From positions 1 to 47,952 of the forward strand of contig JADGAV010000037.1 in assembly GCA_015231825.1 (NCBI GenBank): a stretch of 47,952 nt of DNA, in the 5' to 3' direction. Shown one piece after another: positions 1-10,500 of this stretch. Source of the stretch: SAR324 cluster bacterium. Lineage in GTDB: Bacteria; SAR324; NAC60-12. The notes under the pieces are model-generated. The model was not told the origin of the DNA and made no database searches. It worked only from the letters and a program-made list of their open reading frames with translations. Every line of letters starts with the position of its first letter. Position 1 is the first letter of the stretch. Made by a program: the position numbers and the translations under genes.

Positions 1-3000
1 TAAAAACCGTCCAAGAGTAGGGTCATAGAACCGAAAATTGTAGTAGGCGAGTCCGGTTTCCTCATCATATTCCTGTCCGGTGAATTTGTGGGTGACGGTG
101 TTCAGTCCTGCCGAGTGTGTAACATCGATTTGTCCGAAGGGCAAGTAAGTGATGTGGGCGATTTGTTTTCCAGTCTTGTCGGTGATGAGACTAGAGGAGT
201 CGAGGTGGTTGATGTGGTAGAAGAAAGTACCGAGCGCTGTGCCCGCCTGGGTGTCTCCGTCGAGCCGTTTTGGAGCGGAACCGGAGTGTCGATATTTGGT
301 GATGGAGGCGAGTTTTTGGCCGTGGGCGTGTATATAAATTGTCACTAAATCTTTATTATTGCGGCTATCTCTATGCAATTCATAAGATTGGCTGACGTAA
401 AAAGTATCGACTCTCGAATTGTCTTCCCGAACAATTTGTTTGCGAGTGCGTTGCCCCGAATCATTGTATTGGAAGGAAACACGGTTCCAGTCATAGCCAA
501 CGGACAGACCTTCATCAGGTGTTCCGGAACGTTCCACCTTGATCAAGCGGTTCTCAAAATCGTAGGTGTATTCCCAGGTCTCGCCGTTCAAGGTTTTGGT
601 TTTCAGGTTTCCAGAATCGGTATAGGTGACCTCGGAAAGATTGAATGCCCGCTGAAGATAATCCTCTCCATGAACTGATTTCAATTGATTGCTTTGCTGA
701 TCGTAGGTGAAGCTTTTTCTGGTTTCTGCTATCTGGGGATCCGGACCCATGGCCATGCTGGTGAGATTTCCCAGTGGATCGTATTGATAACTACGGTTTC
801 CATAAACGCCTGTCGCCTGTTTAAGACGAAAAAGGTCATCGTATTCAAAGATTTGAGTCTGATCCGTATTGACTCCACGGAATGTTTTATCAAGCCTTTG
901 ATCATCAATCCAGCGGATGGTGCCATCCTCATGATAATAGTAATAGTGCAGGTCCTGCAGAACTATTCCAGAAGCCGAAGTGGTTCTCAATTCAATCAAT
1001 CGATTTTCACCATCATAAACATAAGTTGAAATGATCCTGTCATTCGAAAAGATTTCCTTTTTTTGAAATTGTCCTTTGGTATTGTAGTCAGAGAATCGCG
1101 CAAAATGGATTCCGTTGACATGTACATCCTCAAGTAAACCTCGTGGATTGTAGGAATAATCGATTTTTGTACCATCAGGCAGTACCGTGAACCGGAGACG
1201 ATTGAGGGGGTCATACTGCCACTTTTCTTCAAAAACCTTAATTTCAAAATCATTTTTTTCATCATCCCACCACTCGATTTTGCTCGTTTTTTTGATCACA
1301 TTTCCCACCTCATCGTATTCAAAGGATTCGTTGTTCCCGCATTGAATATCCCCGCACGCCCAGCTTACCGGTTCTGAAATTTTACTCAAATAACCCGTTG
1401 CTTCTGCCGTTTCATCGTAAGTATAGGAAATGGAGGATCCATTGAATTGTTTGGCAGTGACACGGTTGAGTGCATCATAAGTATAGTTGAGGCTACCCGC
1501 CGGTGTGGTCACTGTTTTGCTATTGCTGCCTGCAGAGTGATGGTAGGAGGTAATTCCTGTTGAGGGGTCAACAATCTTCGTTTTGCGACCTCTGGTATCA
1601 TAAAAAATGCTGATCGGATTGGAGATGGTCGGCAGCTGGACCGCAATGAGATCCTGTAAAAGATTATATTTGTAAGTCACCATCTCATTGTTGTGATCTT
1701 TGACTTTTATTAAATTTCCCCATGCATCAAAATAGCTTGCGGTTGAAGCATGCTTTTCCCCCTCGTCAGTTCGACTGATGATTTTACGTTCGACAGAACG
1801 CAATGCGTTTTCCTTCCCATAACGGTATTCGCTCCTTCCCCCCAAGGGACGTTCCACGCTTGCAAGGCGCCCTGCAAAATCATAACTGCTGGTAATCCAT
1901 TGAGGGTTCATGCTGCCGATCAAACGTGGCTGGGAGGTGTTTGTAGTTTTCAGACCTTCTTTAAAATTTTCATGATGCTCGACAACAATGCTGTCACTGT
2001 CTTCGGTACGGATCTCTTTGTATACAAAACCCAATCCATCAAAAAAGGACTCCTGGACAAAATCAAGCCCATCGGGGTTACTCATTGCAACTTTAGTAAC
2101 TTGAGCATTGGCAAGCCCATAATCCTGGTAAAAATAATTGATCTTTTGGTCTGAGGAATTGGAAATCTGACTGATCCTCCCGAGGCCGTCATAATCATAG
2201 AAGAGGGCTTGACCCCTGGCATCCGTTTTTTGGATCACTCGCCCGGCGTGATCGTGCAAATGACGGATTTTATGCCCTCCTCCATTGGTCCGCGATGTGA
2301 CAAAAGTTCTCAAGGTTTCGTCAAATTCTGCTGATGAGGAGTAGCCAAACTCATCTTGCTCCGAAAGTTTGTTTCCTGAAACGTCATAGACATAATTCTG
2401 CCCCGTTACCTGCCAAGTTCCTACGCCTTCAATACATTCTGTTCTATCCGGACAGAGATAATGCTGCACTTTCGCCAGTTTGAATGGAATGGAAGAATAC
2501 TCGAACCGGCTCCATTCCAGAATATGGTTTCCATCCGTCTTTTTAATTTCCGCCAACGCACCCAACTGAATTCGGGTCGGGGTGACTGAATTTTTATAAC
2601 GGCGCACAATCTTTAAGCAAACCCGAGTCCCGACCCAGGCACAATTACTTGTTTCCTCAGGAAACCCAAAGGAATTGAAGGATGTAACGGTCTGCAGTGT
2701 ATAAAAGATTAATGCCCCGGCCTCATCAAAAGTGAATTTTTGCTGAGCTTTATGCAAGACGAGACGGACATCGGGGTGGGATGCCGTGTGGGGGACAAAG
2801 GTGTTTTGGATTTCTGAAATTTTTTTCCCATGAGCATAATGTTCCACCCTGCTCATTTTGCCTTCATAGCCCGGATCCTGCCTGTAAAAAGCTTTTGTCT
2901 CTTTTTTACTTTCTTCCTGAACCTGAAACACTTTCTCAAACCACAACTCACGCTGCGCCTCTACTGCAGAATCAAACTTTCCGTTTTCATAGTGATAGCG

Positions 3001-6000
3001 GGTTGAGTAAGTCTGCTGAGAACTGTTGGCCGACGTGTTCCTGTTTTGTGTGATCCGGGTGGTGAGGAAATGATCAAATTCGGTATCGTCAACACAGATA
3101 GCATTGATACCGGCCTTGTCATAAGGACCACATCCTGTTTTGACTTCAGCTTTAACACTTTCCAGCAGGAGTCCTCCCCCCAAATCTGTTTCCATACTGT
3201 GGATTCGATCATCGGCCCAGGCAAATTTGTAAGGCGGGAACGACTCGGTACCATTTTTTTCCTGTAAGGAAATCAGTAAACTTCTTTGAGTGGAAGAAGA
3301 ATATTTGTATCCGATCTCATAGTCACGAACAGACTTCCCCAACGATTGAATGGTGATCCTCTTGAGGCGTTTTTTCATGACGATTGAAACCCCATGTTCC
3401 TGTCGGGGTGTCTGATCATCGCGTGATTCTGTGACAAAAGAGATTTTCCGGTACTTGCTTCCTTCTCCAGTTCCCAATCCATTGCCCAGCGTATAAACAA
3501 TACTTTCCGGATAAAAGTCCCCACTGTCTCCATGAACATAATTCACGGTATAATAATTTCCAAATGCATCTTCAAACTGATCGAGAGCCCATACGCGAAC
3601 GGCGCCATTTTTATTTGGCGCAATTATTCGGGACCCGTTATCTCCAGTGCTCCGCCCGAAAAAGAGCCGACTGCCATCAGGCCGGTATAAGGTCCAGGAG
3701 CAAGGTCCTTCCCCACAGATACCCTCTGGAACATATTTGCCCCAGCTTTCCTGTTGGCTGTGGTATTCACTTTTCTGGCCGTCGCTTATGTCGACCAAGA
3801 CACCATCCGGTCCCGTATAGGTATCATTGCCACTATAATTGATGCTATTGCTGCTATCGGCAATGCGGGTGATTGAAGGCAGCCCTGTCAAACTCCATCC
3901 CATGCCGAGTACACCGTTTTTAGACGCTGAATTGTAGGTGAGGGAGAGATTCGGTGCTGCCCCATTGGTTCCTGGAACAATCTGGATTGGCAGGGAATAA
4001 CTGAACGTACCATCCGGAAGGACCTGATGGACTCCCCGGCCCAAACCGACAGGGCCTCCCTGCCCAATGGAGACATTCAGGGCCCCTGAATTTTCAGGAA
4101 TCGGATCGTTTACCGGTTCCACCGGCAGCGCCAAATACGCCAACAGTTCTTCCGAGGAACTGCCATAATAGATCCAGATATCCTGGTAGGGATCAATCGT
4201 CTCCAGTTTTTTGTCAGGATCAATGGTGGCGAGAGGATTCCAAAATTTCCAGATCCCTTCCTGCAGCTGCCAGACAAAGAGATCTGAGGGAAAAGCAAGC
4301 GGCGTGTCAGGAGCAGAAACCGACGTAAACTGGAGATCTTCCGGAGCAATCGGTTCGGAGAAGAAGTTTTCTATCACTGTCCAGTCATAATTATTTAAAG
4401 ATGCCGTCAGGGATTTGTTGTCCGAGGAAATTTGAGATTCAGAAAGCAATTGCTCTCTTTGGAGAAAAGGAGGACTCCCTTCTCCAAATGCAGGATGCGG
4501 CAAGGGCATCAACAGCGTTTCTGGTCCGCTGAAATTCAAAAAATAAAACCATATTGGAAAATGAGGATTAGGAGTGATCAGTTCCTGGTAGCCAAACTTC
4601 GCGTGACTTTCAGGAAATATATGGTTGACAAGGGTATCAAAAGTCACCCCACGGGCCCAGATTGTCAATTGCCCCTCGGGTTTGCTGTCGCTGGGCAGCC
4701 GCTGCATTGCGATCAAACTGTCCGGGACTGAACTGCCGCCGAGTTGTTGTTCAAACAAGCTCAAATGTTCATCAATGGTGTGTTTTCCGTCAAATCCTGT
4801 ATAGGGTGGAAACTGGTTCCATTCCAAATCCAAAATCCCGGCAGGAACATGTTCATTGGATTGCGTGAAATGAACCAGATTGCCATCATGAGGCGGTTCC
4901 AAATAGTCCTGAGTGATTTTTTTATCAGGTTTGACAATCCCGCCTCCTGCCATAAACGAATCTCCGCTGATGATCATTCCGCCCGCATAAAGTTTTGAAA
5001 AATCAAACTGTTCTTCTGCAGAATGTTCTGACAACACCATCGGGTACACTCGTTTTCCCATAAATTTGACTGGTTTTGAAGGAAAGATCATCCCTATATC
5101 CTCATCGCTATTTCTAAACAAATGATGACGTACTCCTTTGATGAATTCCATTGAATGCCGATTCGGATCCAGTTTGTGATACAACAGATTGTTCAGATCA
5201 AAACCTGAATTTTTATCAAAGAATTTGTATTCCCACCAACCTTGATGGTATTCGTTGAAGACGTCTTCCAAGACATTGAGCACCGATTGGCAGGAACCTG
5301 ACGCATGCCTGCCAAACCACCATCCCGGCGGCGGAATGTAACATGCGGGATCGTCTGCAATCATCTGTTTAAGGAGGTTTTCATCACGATCAAACCAGAA
5401 AAGGGATTGATCAATCCATGAGGAATAGGGGAAAAACTCGCGTCGATGCGAAGGAGAAGCCTGGTTGATTTTCCAGTCCAGAATTACATATTTTCCAGAC
5501 TGATCGTCAGCAATCGGCCAGGAGGTGATCTTTGATCCAAAAATGTCTCGTTCATTCAATGAAGAAAGACCAAAAACTGCAGGCGGAGTCCTTGTCATTC
5601 CCAAATGTGGGTATGCTGCCGTCAGGGTTTCATGGTTTCCCTGCCTGTAGACATTGAGCAGTTCCGCTCCTTCTTCCAAGGCCTGCTGGATTCCCAATGC
5701 TGCGGAAAATGCTTCATAGCCTGTCAATTCCTGCCAGATTTCATGTTCAAACGTCGACATCATGTACAAGCCAATGTCCCCGCTTCTGATCCCCGCTCTG
5801 CCCGGAGGAGGATTAGACGGCAATGCGGCGGAGTCATAATATCTCGGGCGAGAAGCTGCTCCCGAGTATATATTATAGACATAGCCCTCCGGAGTAGCAC
5901 TGACGGGCACTCCGTCTACATACAATAAGTGGTGGACAGATGCGGCATTTTGAATGGACCGGTCCGTCGGTTGGACGATATGACGAAGCCCCTGCAAGCG

Positions 6001-7509
6001 TTCCATCATCTCCTGTTCTTTGTTGTGAATCAACCACCCTGACAGTCTCAAAATACGTTCCTGCAAAGTTTCAAGCGCCCTGCGATTTTCAGCGAGAAAA
6101 GCTTCATTGCTTTCTTTTTCTCCATTGTGATTGGTATCTAAAAACGGCGCATCAGGAAAGGCTGAACTCGTCGCTACAGGATACTCCAACAATGCCGATT
6201 TCAAGGATTCTATCGCCAGTTTGACCTGCCACCAACTGGAATGAGGCCCTCCGACATTGATTTGAAAGTGCTCTCCAACAACAAGAGCATTATGCAGTGA
6301 AGAATAGATTTCTTCCCTAAAGTCCATTCCCACCTCAAGCACCAATTTATCCCCCCAGCGGACTTTGCCATCAGAAACTGTCACATTCCGCCATTCTTCT
6401 CCTCCAAGCAGTAATTTGATTTTAAGGCAGCTGGTCCCGCAACTGCTGTAGGTCAGAGCCAAGCCTTTCGTCACATAATCCGAAATGGGAATTTTTTGAT
6501 CAACAAAGAGGGAAACACTCAAATCCTTGCTCCCGTCAGGCAACCGCTTGTGTAAATTAACGGTTAAATGGACCCGCCAGGGCCAATGATACCAGGAATT
6601 GATATCGGCATCATGTTCTTTGACAGAGGCATAATGCCGCCGGTAAAAATAATCCGTGGGAAGCCAGCTGAAATGGTCCACCGCATGAGCGAGATTATCT
6701 CGAATTTCAGGGACAATCGGGCCATGATAATCGGTATCGTCTAAATTTTTGTCGGGGTGATGAGTTTCCAAATAAGAAAGAATTTGCTCTTCAAAGATAC
6801 GAAGAGGATTTTTACGAATCTGAGTCTCGTCTTTATTCTGGCGGGCACGAAGGAAGCTTTCAATATCAAAATCGACTTTATCATCAATATAAATTTTTCC
6901 ACTCATGTCGTATTCCTTGTAGAAAGGATCAACGGGCAGCCAAACACATTGTTCCGGGGTGTCTACACAATTCACACCGCTGCTTCCGGAACCTAGATCC
7001 GCTTGCGGAACAAGGATTTCAACCAGAATTCGGGAAAGCCCAATTTTTTCTTGGGGTTCATCATAACTGTAACCGATCCGCCACCAGATCGATTTTGCAA
7101 CTTCGACATCTTTGACACCAGTCAAATTTGCAAAAAGCAAAGACGGCATTTGTGCAGGAAGATGCAGATAGCGCGCGGGAATGTTTTGGGACCGCAGCAT
7201 AGCGATCAGCAATGAGGCCAAATCAACCTCGGTTCCCCGTTTACTGTGAAATGCATAGATCGAAGTCATCAGGGACCCTGGATAAAACACCGGACGATAA
7301 TTATTACGAACCCATTCATAAATCTTGACCGGGGTTTTTAAATCGGCCGCCTTGTTTCTCAATGGAGTGGCACGGCTCGAAGAAAATACAATTTCCTGGG
7401 TTTCCGCCAAAAAAGGGGAAAGATCCTCCGCAAGCAGATCGCTTTGAAAAAAAAACAGGGCGCAAAAAATTCCAGTAAGAGTCAGTTTGAAGAGACGATC
7501 AAAAATCAT
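1..7509 (-). CDS. Giant secreted SpvB/RHS-repeat protein with transglutaminase-like N-terminus (partial, C-terminus outside window)
   Basis: The minus frame from the ATG at 7509 is open to base 1: I read the triplets across essentially the whole length and saw no stop, giving at least 2503 codons. Residues 1-27 form a signal peptide ending LLA|ED. A transglutaminase-like fold follows at about 40-205, with RGTEVDLASLLIAMLR, IPARYL and WLPVDPFYKEYD; the usual catalytic Cys (GxCxDxA) is Glu. At about 1150-1330 is a Salmonella SpvB/Tc-toxin B-type domain (FSYSLPIQIVPGTNG, LTYNSASKNGVLGMGWSL). YD repeats fill about 1400-2380 (for example WEYTYDFENRLI). The RHS core is near the left edge (FFYHINHLDSS, YLPFGQID, FTGQEYDEETGLAYYNFR, YDPTLGRFL). 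The family forms a closed beta-cage enclosing a variable C-terminal effector, but that part and the stop lie left of base 1. It starts 8 bp after the upstream lipoprotein stop with a weak ribosome site, so coupling is likely. Family assignment is firm; toxin function is inference. Confidence 0.93.
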   Translation of the reverse strand, partial: MIFDRLFKLTLTGIFCALFFFQSDLLAEDLSPFLAETQEIVFSSSRATPLRNKAADLKTPVKIYEWVRNNYRPVFYPGSLMTSIYAFHSKRGTEVDLASLLIAMLRSQNIPARYLHLPAQMPSLLFANLTGVKDVEVAKSIWWRIGYSYDEPQEKIGLSRILVEILVPQADLGSGSSGVNCVDTPEQCVWLPVDPFYKEYDMSGKIYIDDKVDFDIESFLRARQNKDETQIRKNPLRIFEEQILSYLETHHPDKNLDDTDYHGPIVPEIRDNLAHAVDHFSWLPTDYFYRRHYASVKEHDADINSWYHWPWRVHLTVNLHKRLPDGSKDLSVSLFVDQKIPISDYVTKGLALTYSSCGTSCLKIKLLLGGEEWRNVTVSDGKVRWGDKLVLEVGMDFREEIYSSLHNALVVGEHFQINVGGPHSSWWQVKLAIESLKSALLEYPVATSSAFPDAPFLDTNHNGEKESNEAFLAENRRALETLQERILRLSGWLIHNKEQEMMERLQGLRHIVQPTDRSIQNAASVHHLLYVDGVPVSATPEGYVYNIYSGAASRPRYYDSAALPSNPPPGRAGIRSGDIGLYMMSTFEHEIWQELTGYEAFSAALGIQQALEEGAELLNVYRQGNHETLTAAYPHLGMTRTPPAVFGLSSLNERDIFGSKITSWPIADDQSGKYVILDWKINQASPSHRREFFPYSSWIDQSLFWFDRDENLLKQMIADDPACYIPPPGWWFGRHASGSCQSVLNVLEDVFNEYHQGWWEYKFFDKNSGFDLNNLLYHKLDPNRHSMEFIKGVRHHLFRNSDEDIGMIFPSKPVKFMGKRVYPMVLSEHSAEEQFDFSKLYAGGMIISGDSFMAGGGIVKPDKKITQDYLEPPHDGNLVHFTQSNEHVPAGILDLEWNQFPPYTGFDGKHTIDEHLSLFEQQLGGSSVPDSLIAMQRLPSDSKPEGQLTIWARGVTFDTLVNHIFPESHAKFGYQELITPNPHFPIWFYFLNFSGPETLLMPLPHPAFGEGSPPFLQREQLLSESQISSDNKSLTASLNNYDWTVIENFFSEPIAPEDLQFTSVSAPDTPLAFPSDLFVWQLQEGIWKFWNPLATIDPDKKLETIDPYQDIWIYYGSSSEELLAYLALPVEPVNDPIPENSGALNVSIGQGGPVGLGRGVHQVLPDGTFSYSLPIQIVPGTNGAAPNLSLTYNSASKNGVLGMGWSLTGLPSITRIADSSNSINYSGNDTYTGPDGVLVDISDGQKSEYHSQQESWGKYVPEGICGEGPCSWTLYRPDGSRLFFGRSTGDNGSRIIAPNKNGAVRVWALDQFEDAFGNYYTVNYVHGDSGDFYPESIVYTLGNGLGTGEGSKYRKISFVTESRDDQTPRQEHGVSIVMKKRLKRITIQSLGKSVRDYEIGYKYSSSTQRSLLISLQEKNGTESFPPYKFAWADDRIHSMETDLGGGLLLESVKAEVKTGCGPYDKAGINAICVDDTEFDHFLTTRITQNRNTSANSSQQTYSTRYHYENGKFDSAVEAQRELWFEKVFQVQEESKKETKAFYRQDPGYEGKMSRVEHYAHGKKISEIQNTFVPHTASHPDVRLVLHKAQQKFTFDEAGALIFYTLQTVTSFNSFGFPEETSNCAWVGTRVCLKIVRRYKNSVTPTRIQLGALAEIKKTDGNHILEWSRFEYSSIPFKLAKVQHYLCPDRTECIEGVGTWQVTGQNYVYDVSGNKLSEQDEFGYSSSAEFDETLRTFVTSRTNGGGHKIRHLHDHAGRVIQKTDARGQALFYDYDGLGRISQISNSSDQKINYFYQDYGLANAQVTKVAMSNPDGLDFVQESFFDGLGFVYKEIRTEDSDSIVVEHHENFKEGLKTTNTSQPRLIGSMNPQWITSSYDFAGRLASVERPLGGRSEYRYGKENALRSVERKIISRTDEGEKHASTASYFDAWGNLIKVKDHNNEMVTYKYNLLQDLIAVQLPTISNPISIFYDTRGRKTKIVDPSTGITSYHHSAGSNSKTVTTPAGSLNYTYDALNRVTAKQFNGSSISYTYDETAEATGYLSKISEPVSWACGDIQCGNNESFEYDEVGNVIKKTSKIEWWDDEKNDFEIKVFEEKWQYDPLNRLRFTVLPDGTKIDYSYNPRGLLEDVHVNGIHFARFSDYNTKGQFQKKEIFSNDRIISTYVYDGENRLIELRTTSASGIVLQDLHYYYYHEDGTIRWIDDQRLDKTFRGVNTDQTQIFEYDDLFRLKQATGVYGNRSYQYDPLGNLTSMAMGPDPQIAETRKSFTYDQQSNQLKSVHGEDYLQRAFNLSEVTYTDSGNLKTKTLNGETWEYTYDFENRLIKVERSGTPDEGLSVGYDWNRVSFQYNDSGQRTRKQIVREDNSRVDTFYVSQSYELHRDSRNNKDLVTIYIHAHGQKLASITKYRHSGSAPKRLDGDTQAGTALGTFFYHINHLDSSSLITDKTGKQIAHITYLPFGQIDVTHSAGLNTVTHKFTGQEYDEETGLAYYNFRFYDPTLGRFL

Positions 7510-7517
7510 GATTGCCA

Positions 7518-10500
7518 TCAGTTCGGTGAAAGATTTCGAACAGAATCGGGAACAGGAGGAGCCATGACTTCCCGGCTCTGAGGTGGTTCCGGTTTCACAA
7601 TAATGGAGTAGTCATCAATAATAGGTTTGGGGGTCAAACGTTCAATCAATTTCTGGATTTGAATTTGCTGAAGATTTGTCGGTTCATTCACCATTCTCTG
7701 CGTATCCCGGACAAGTTTTCTGGAACGGGTCCGCAACTGCTGAAGAAATACGTCATTCAGGGGCGAATCGACCACTTTTCCTTTGTTCAAATGAATTTTT
7801 AACCGTTTCAAGTTGGCAACAGCCTGACTGTCATCACGTCCTCGTCGGCTCGTCGTGTTTCTTTGTTCCAATTGATCAGCCGCTTTCAGAACTTCAATTC
7901 TGGCCAATTGAAAAGCCTTTTCGGCTTCCCTCACCCTTTTTTGGGCTAATTGTCGATAATGAGAACCAGTCTCTTGTGCCTGCGCTCTCCTCAGTGTTTG
8001 CATCCGCACCAGTTCCTTACTGTAAGACTGCAGGGATGACTGCAAAGTACGAAAATTTTGCTGATATTCGATCAATTCTGAATTATCCCGCTGACTCCAG
8101 TGGGCATTGAGGACTGCTTTTCCAGTTCGAAGAGAGATTCCTGCGCTTGCAAGGCCCGCTTTTAACAATCCGCTCGGTTTCGCTTCTGTGATTCGGACTT
8201 TTTTGCCGTTGGAGCAAACGTAAAAATTCCCGATGCTCAAACTGTTTTTTTCAGGATCGGCTTCACAAGCACAGGTGGCAGGATTTATTTTTTGACAATC
8301 ATTGCAGCCATGGGCGCAGCCAGCAACAGTCGGTTGGCTTCCGCAATGCCATCCGGCTTTGATCACCCCCACTCCGGGAAGCGATTCAATCACCTGCCCA
8401 TCTTCACTGACTTTGCCGATGCCGATGATGACAAATTCCTCCAAATCATGATCATAAGAATACAGTTCCGGCTGAGCTCCTGGAGGATGGCCGTCAAAAT
8501 TGGGCAAAGTCAAGGGGGCAGGAGGATCAAACATAGTGCCAGTGGGTTGAATGGTGATGATAAATTGGGGCTGCATTCCATTGGGGGGTGCCATGGGAAC
8601 CTTGGAACTGTTGACCACTGTCACTGAGAGATAACCGGACTTTTTTCCATCAGGAAAAGTGACCGAATCCTTAAGAATTTTGAGTTTGAATCCAGGAACT
8701 TCCGGTAATGTGAACTCCTCATCCTGTTCGCCAACCCATTTTGCATTTTCCGTGTTGAGCCGAAGCATGTAAATGGGAGACGGCAAAGGATTGTCTGCAC
8801 CAACAACTGTGACCATATTGTAAGAAAGTGCGGGCCAGTCCCCTGGCACTGTGGTGGTGCTTCCGTCCGCGATCAAATGGATTGGCCCAACCGGGACTTC
8901 CGGGATGACAAACTGACCTTCTGCATTGGTGAATGCCTGCCGGGTCGTATCTTCTACCCGCACTGCCACATTCGGAAGCGGATGGTCTTCGGAATCGAGA
9001 ACGATACCACTGACTCGTGTATTTCCCGGTTGCCCTGTTTTCAAAGCAGAAGCTGTAAAAACCGCCGAAAGAGGAGTCTTGCTGATCGTGGCTGTTACCC
9101 AGTGCTGATCCATTCCGACTTTTTCTCCAAGAGTCAAATGAGCAGAGGCCCGACCATCACTATCAGTTTTTGTTTGATAGACCGACTGGCCATTCTGCAA
9201 TTTACCTTTGCCTCGGCTCACTCTAAATTCGACCCATACATCCTTGAGCACATTTGCACCAGAATCGGTGATATTGACCACAAAGGGTTCTCCCAATTGC
9301 TGCTTCGGGCCGCCACGCTGATTGTTTCCGGAGTTAATGGTGATTTTGTCAGGAAGTCTGGGAACAGCAGAAGCAAAAAACAAAACGCCCCCTTTTACCC
9401 CGACTGCAGTGGCTTTGACATGCTGGTTGCCGTTTCCAGATCGGGATCCAATTCTGAAGCGGGTACCGGCCACCCCGTCATTGCCGGTTTGGACAATCAC
9501 CGCTTGTGCCGGATTCGCCGTTTCTGAGCCGACAACCCCATCCCCCTGAACAACCCGGAAGACAACATTGTTTCCGGCTAGCGGCTGTCCCTCTTTATTC
9601 ACCAGTTTGACTTGAAGAGCCTCCGGGACTTCACTGTTGATCGTACCTTTCTGATTTTGTCCGGCAATCAATTTCAAATGGTTTTCTGCAGGTGCTTCAT
9701 AGCGAACCGTGATTGATTTCGAGTTCACATTGCCAACCTGATCGGCCGCAGTCACCGTGATGCGGTTTTCCCCAATATCGAGAGGTACAAAGGGAGCCAG
9801 GTAACTCCGATTGGAAACCGGCGCAACAACATTTCTCGCCAAGCTTCGAGACAATCGTGCCGTTCCAGGATTCAAAAGCTCACTGGTGATCACAACATTG
9901 GCCTGCTCATCATTGACCGTTCCGCGCACGATATCATTGACCAGTCCACTGAGCATCACAGTTGGAGTGCTGACCACCTGCCCATCTTTCAGCGAGTCGA
10001 TGGTGATGTAAGGAGCCGTCCTGTCCAGATAAACGAGAATCGATGCTGTCGCCTCGGTATTGACATTGGTAACACGTGCAATAATAGTATTTCCTCCTTC
10101 CTCCAAAGTAACGGCTGTAGAAAACGATCTTCCATTGAGAGCAACAGGACTGCCATTGACGGTCAAGGCAAGATTCTCATCATCAACCATTCCCGAAACT
10201 TTAACAGGGGAACTGCCCACGGTGATCAACGTCGAGGGTTGAAGAATCTGGACGCCAATGGGGGGAACTGTTGTTGGTGGTGCAGTGGACGTATCAATCG
10301 GAGGGCTGGTGGTCGGAGGACCGTTTGTGATTGTCGTTGATGGCAGACCCGGACTGAGCACATTGTTCGGATTTCCGGGATTGCCCGAATTTCCTGAAAC
10401 ATTGGATGAACTAGCCGAACTGCCTGCATTGGATGTTGGTAAATTCGGGGTGCTGGAGCTGAAAGTCGAATTTTGTGAAGGCAGAATGCTATTGCCTTGT

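Noticed and set aside
8877..9527. 216-codon plus-strand frame inside the lipoprotein gene
   Set aside because: Antisense shadow: no recognisable domain and Cys/Arg/Ser-rich composition; the opposite strand codes clear Ig domains.
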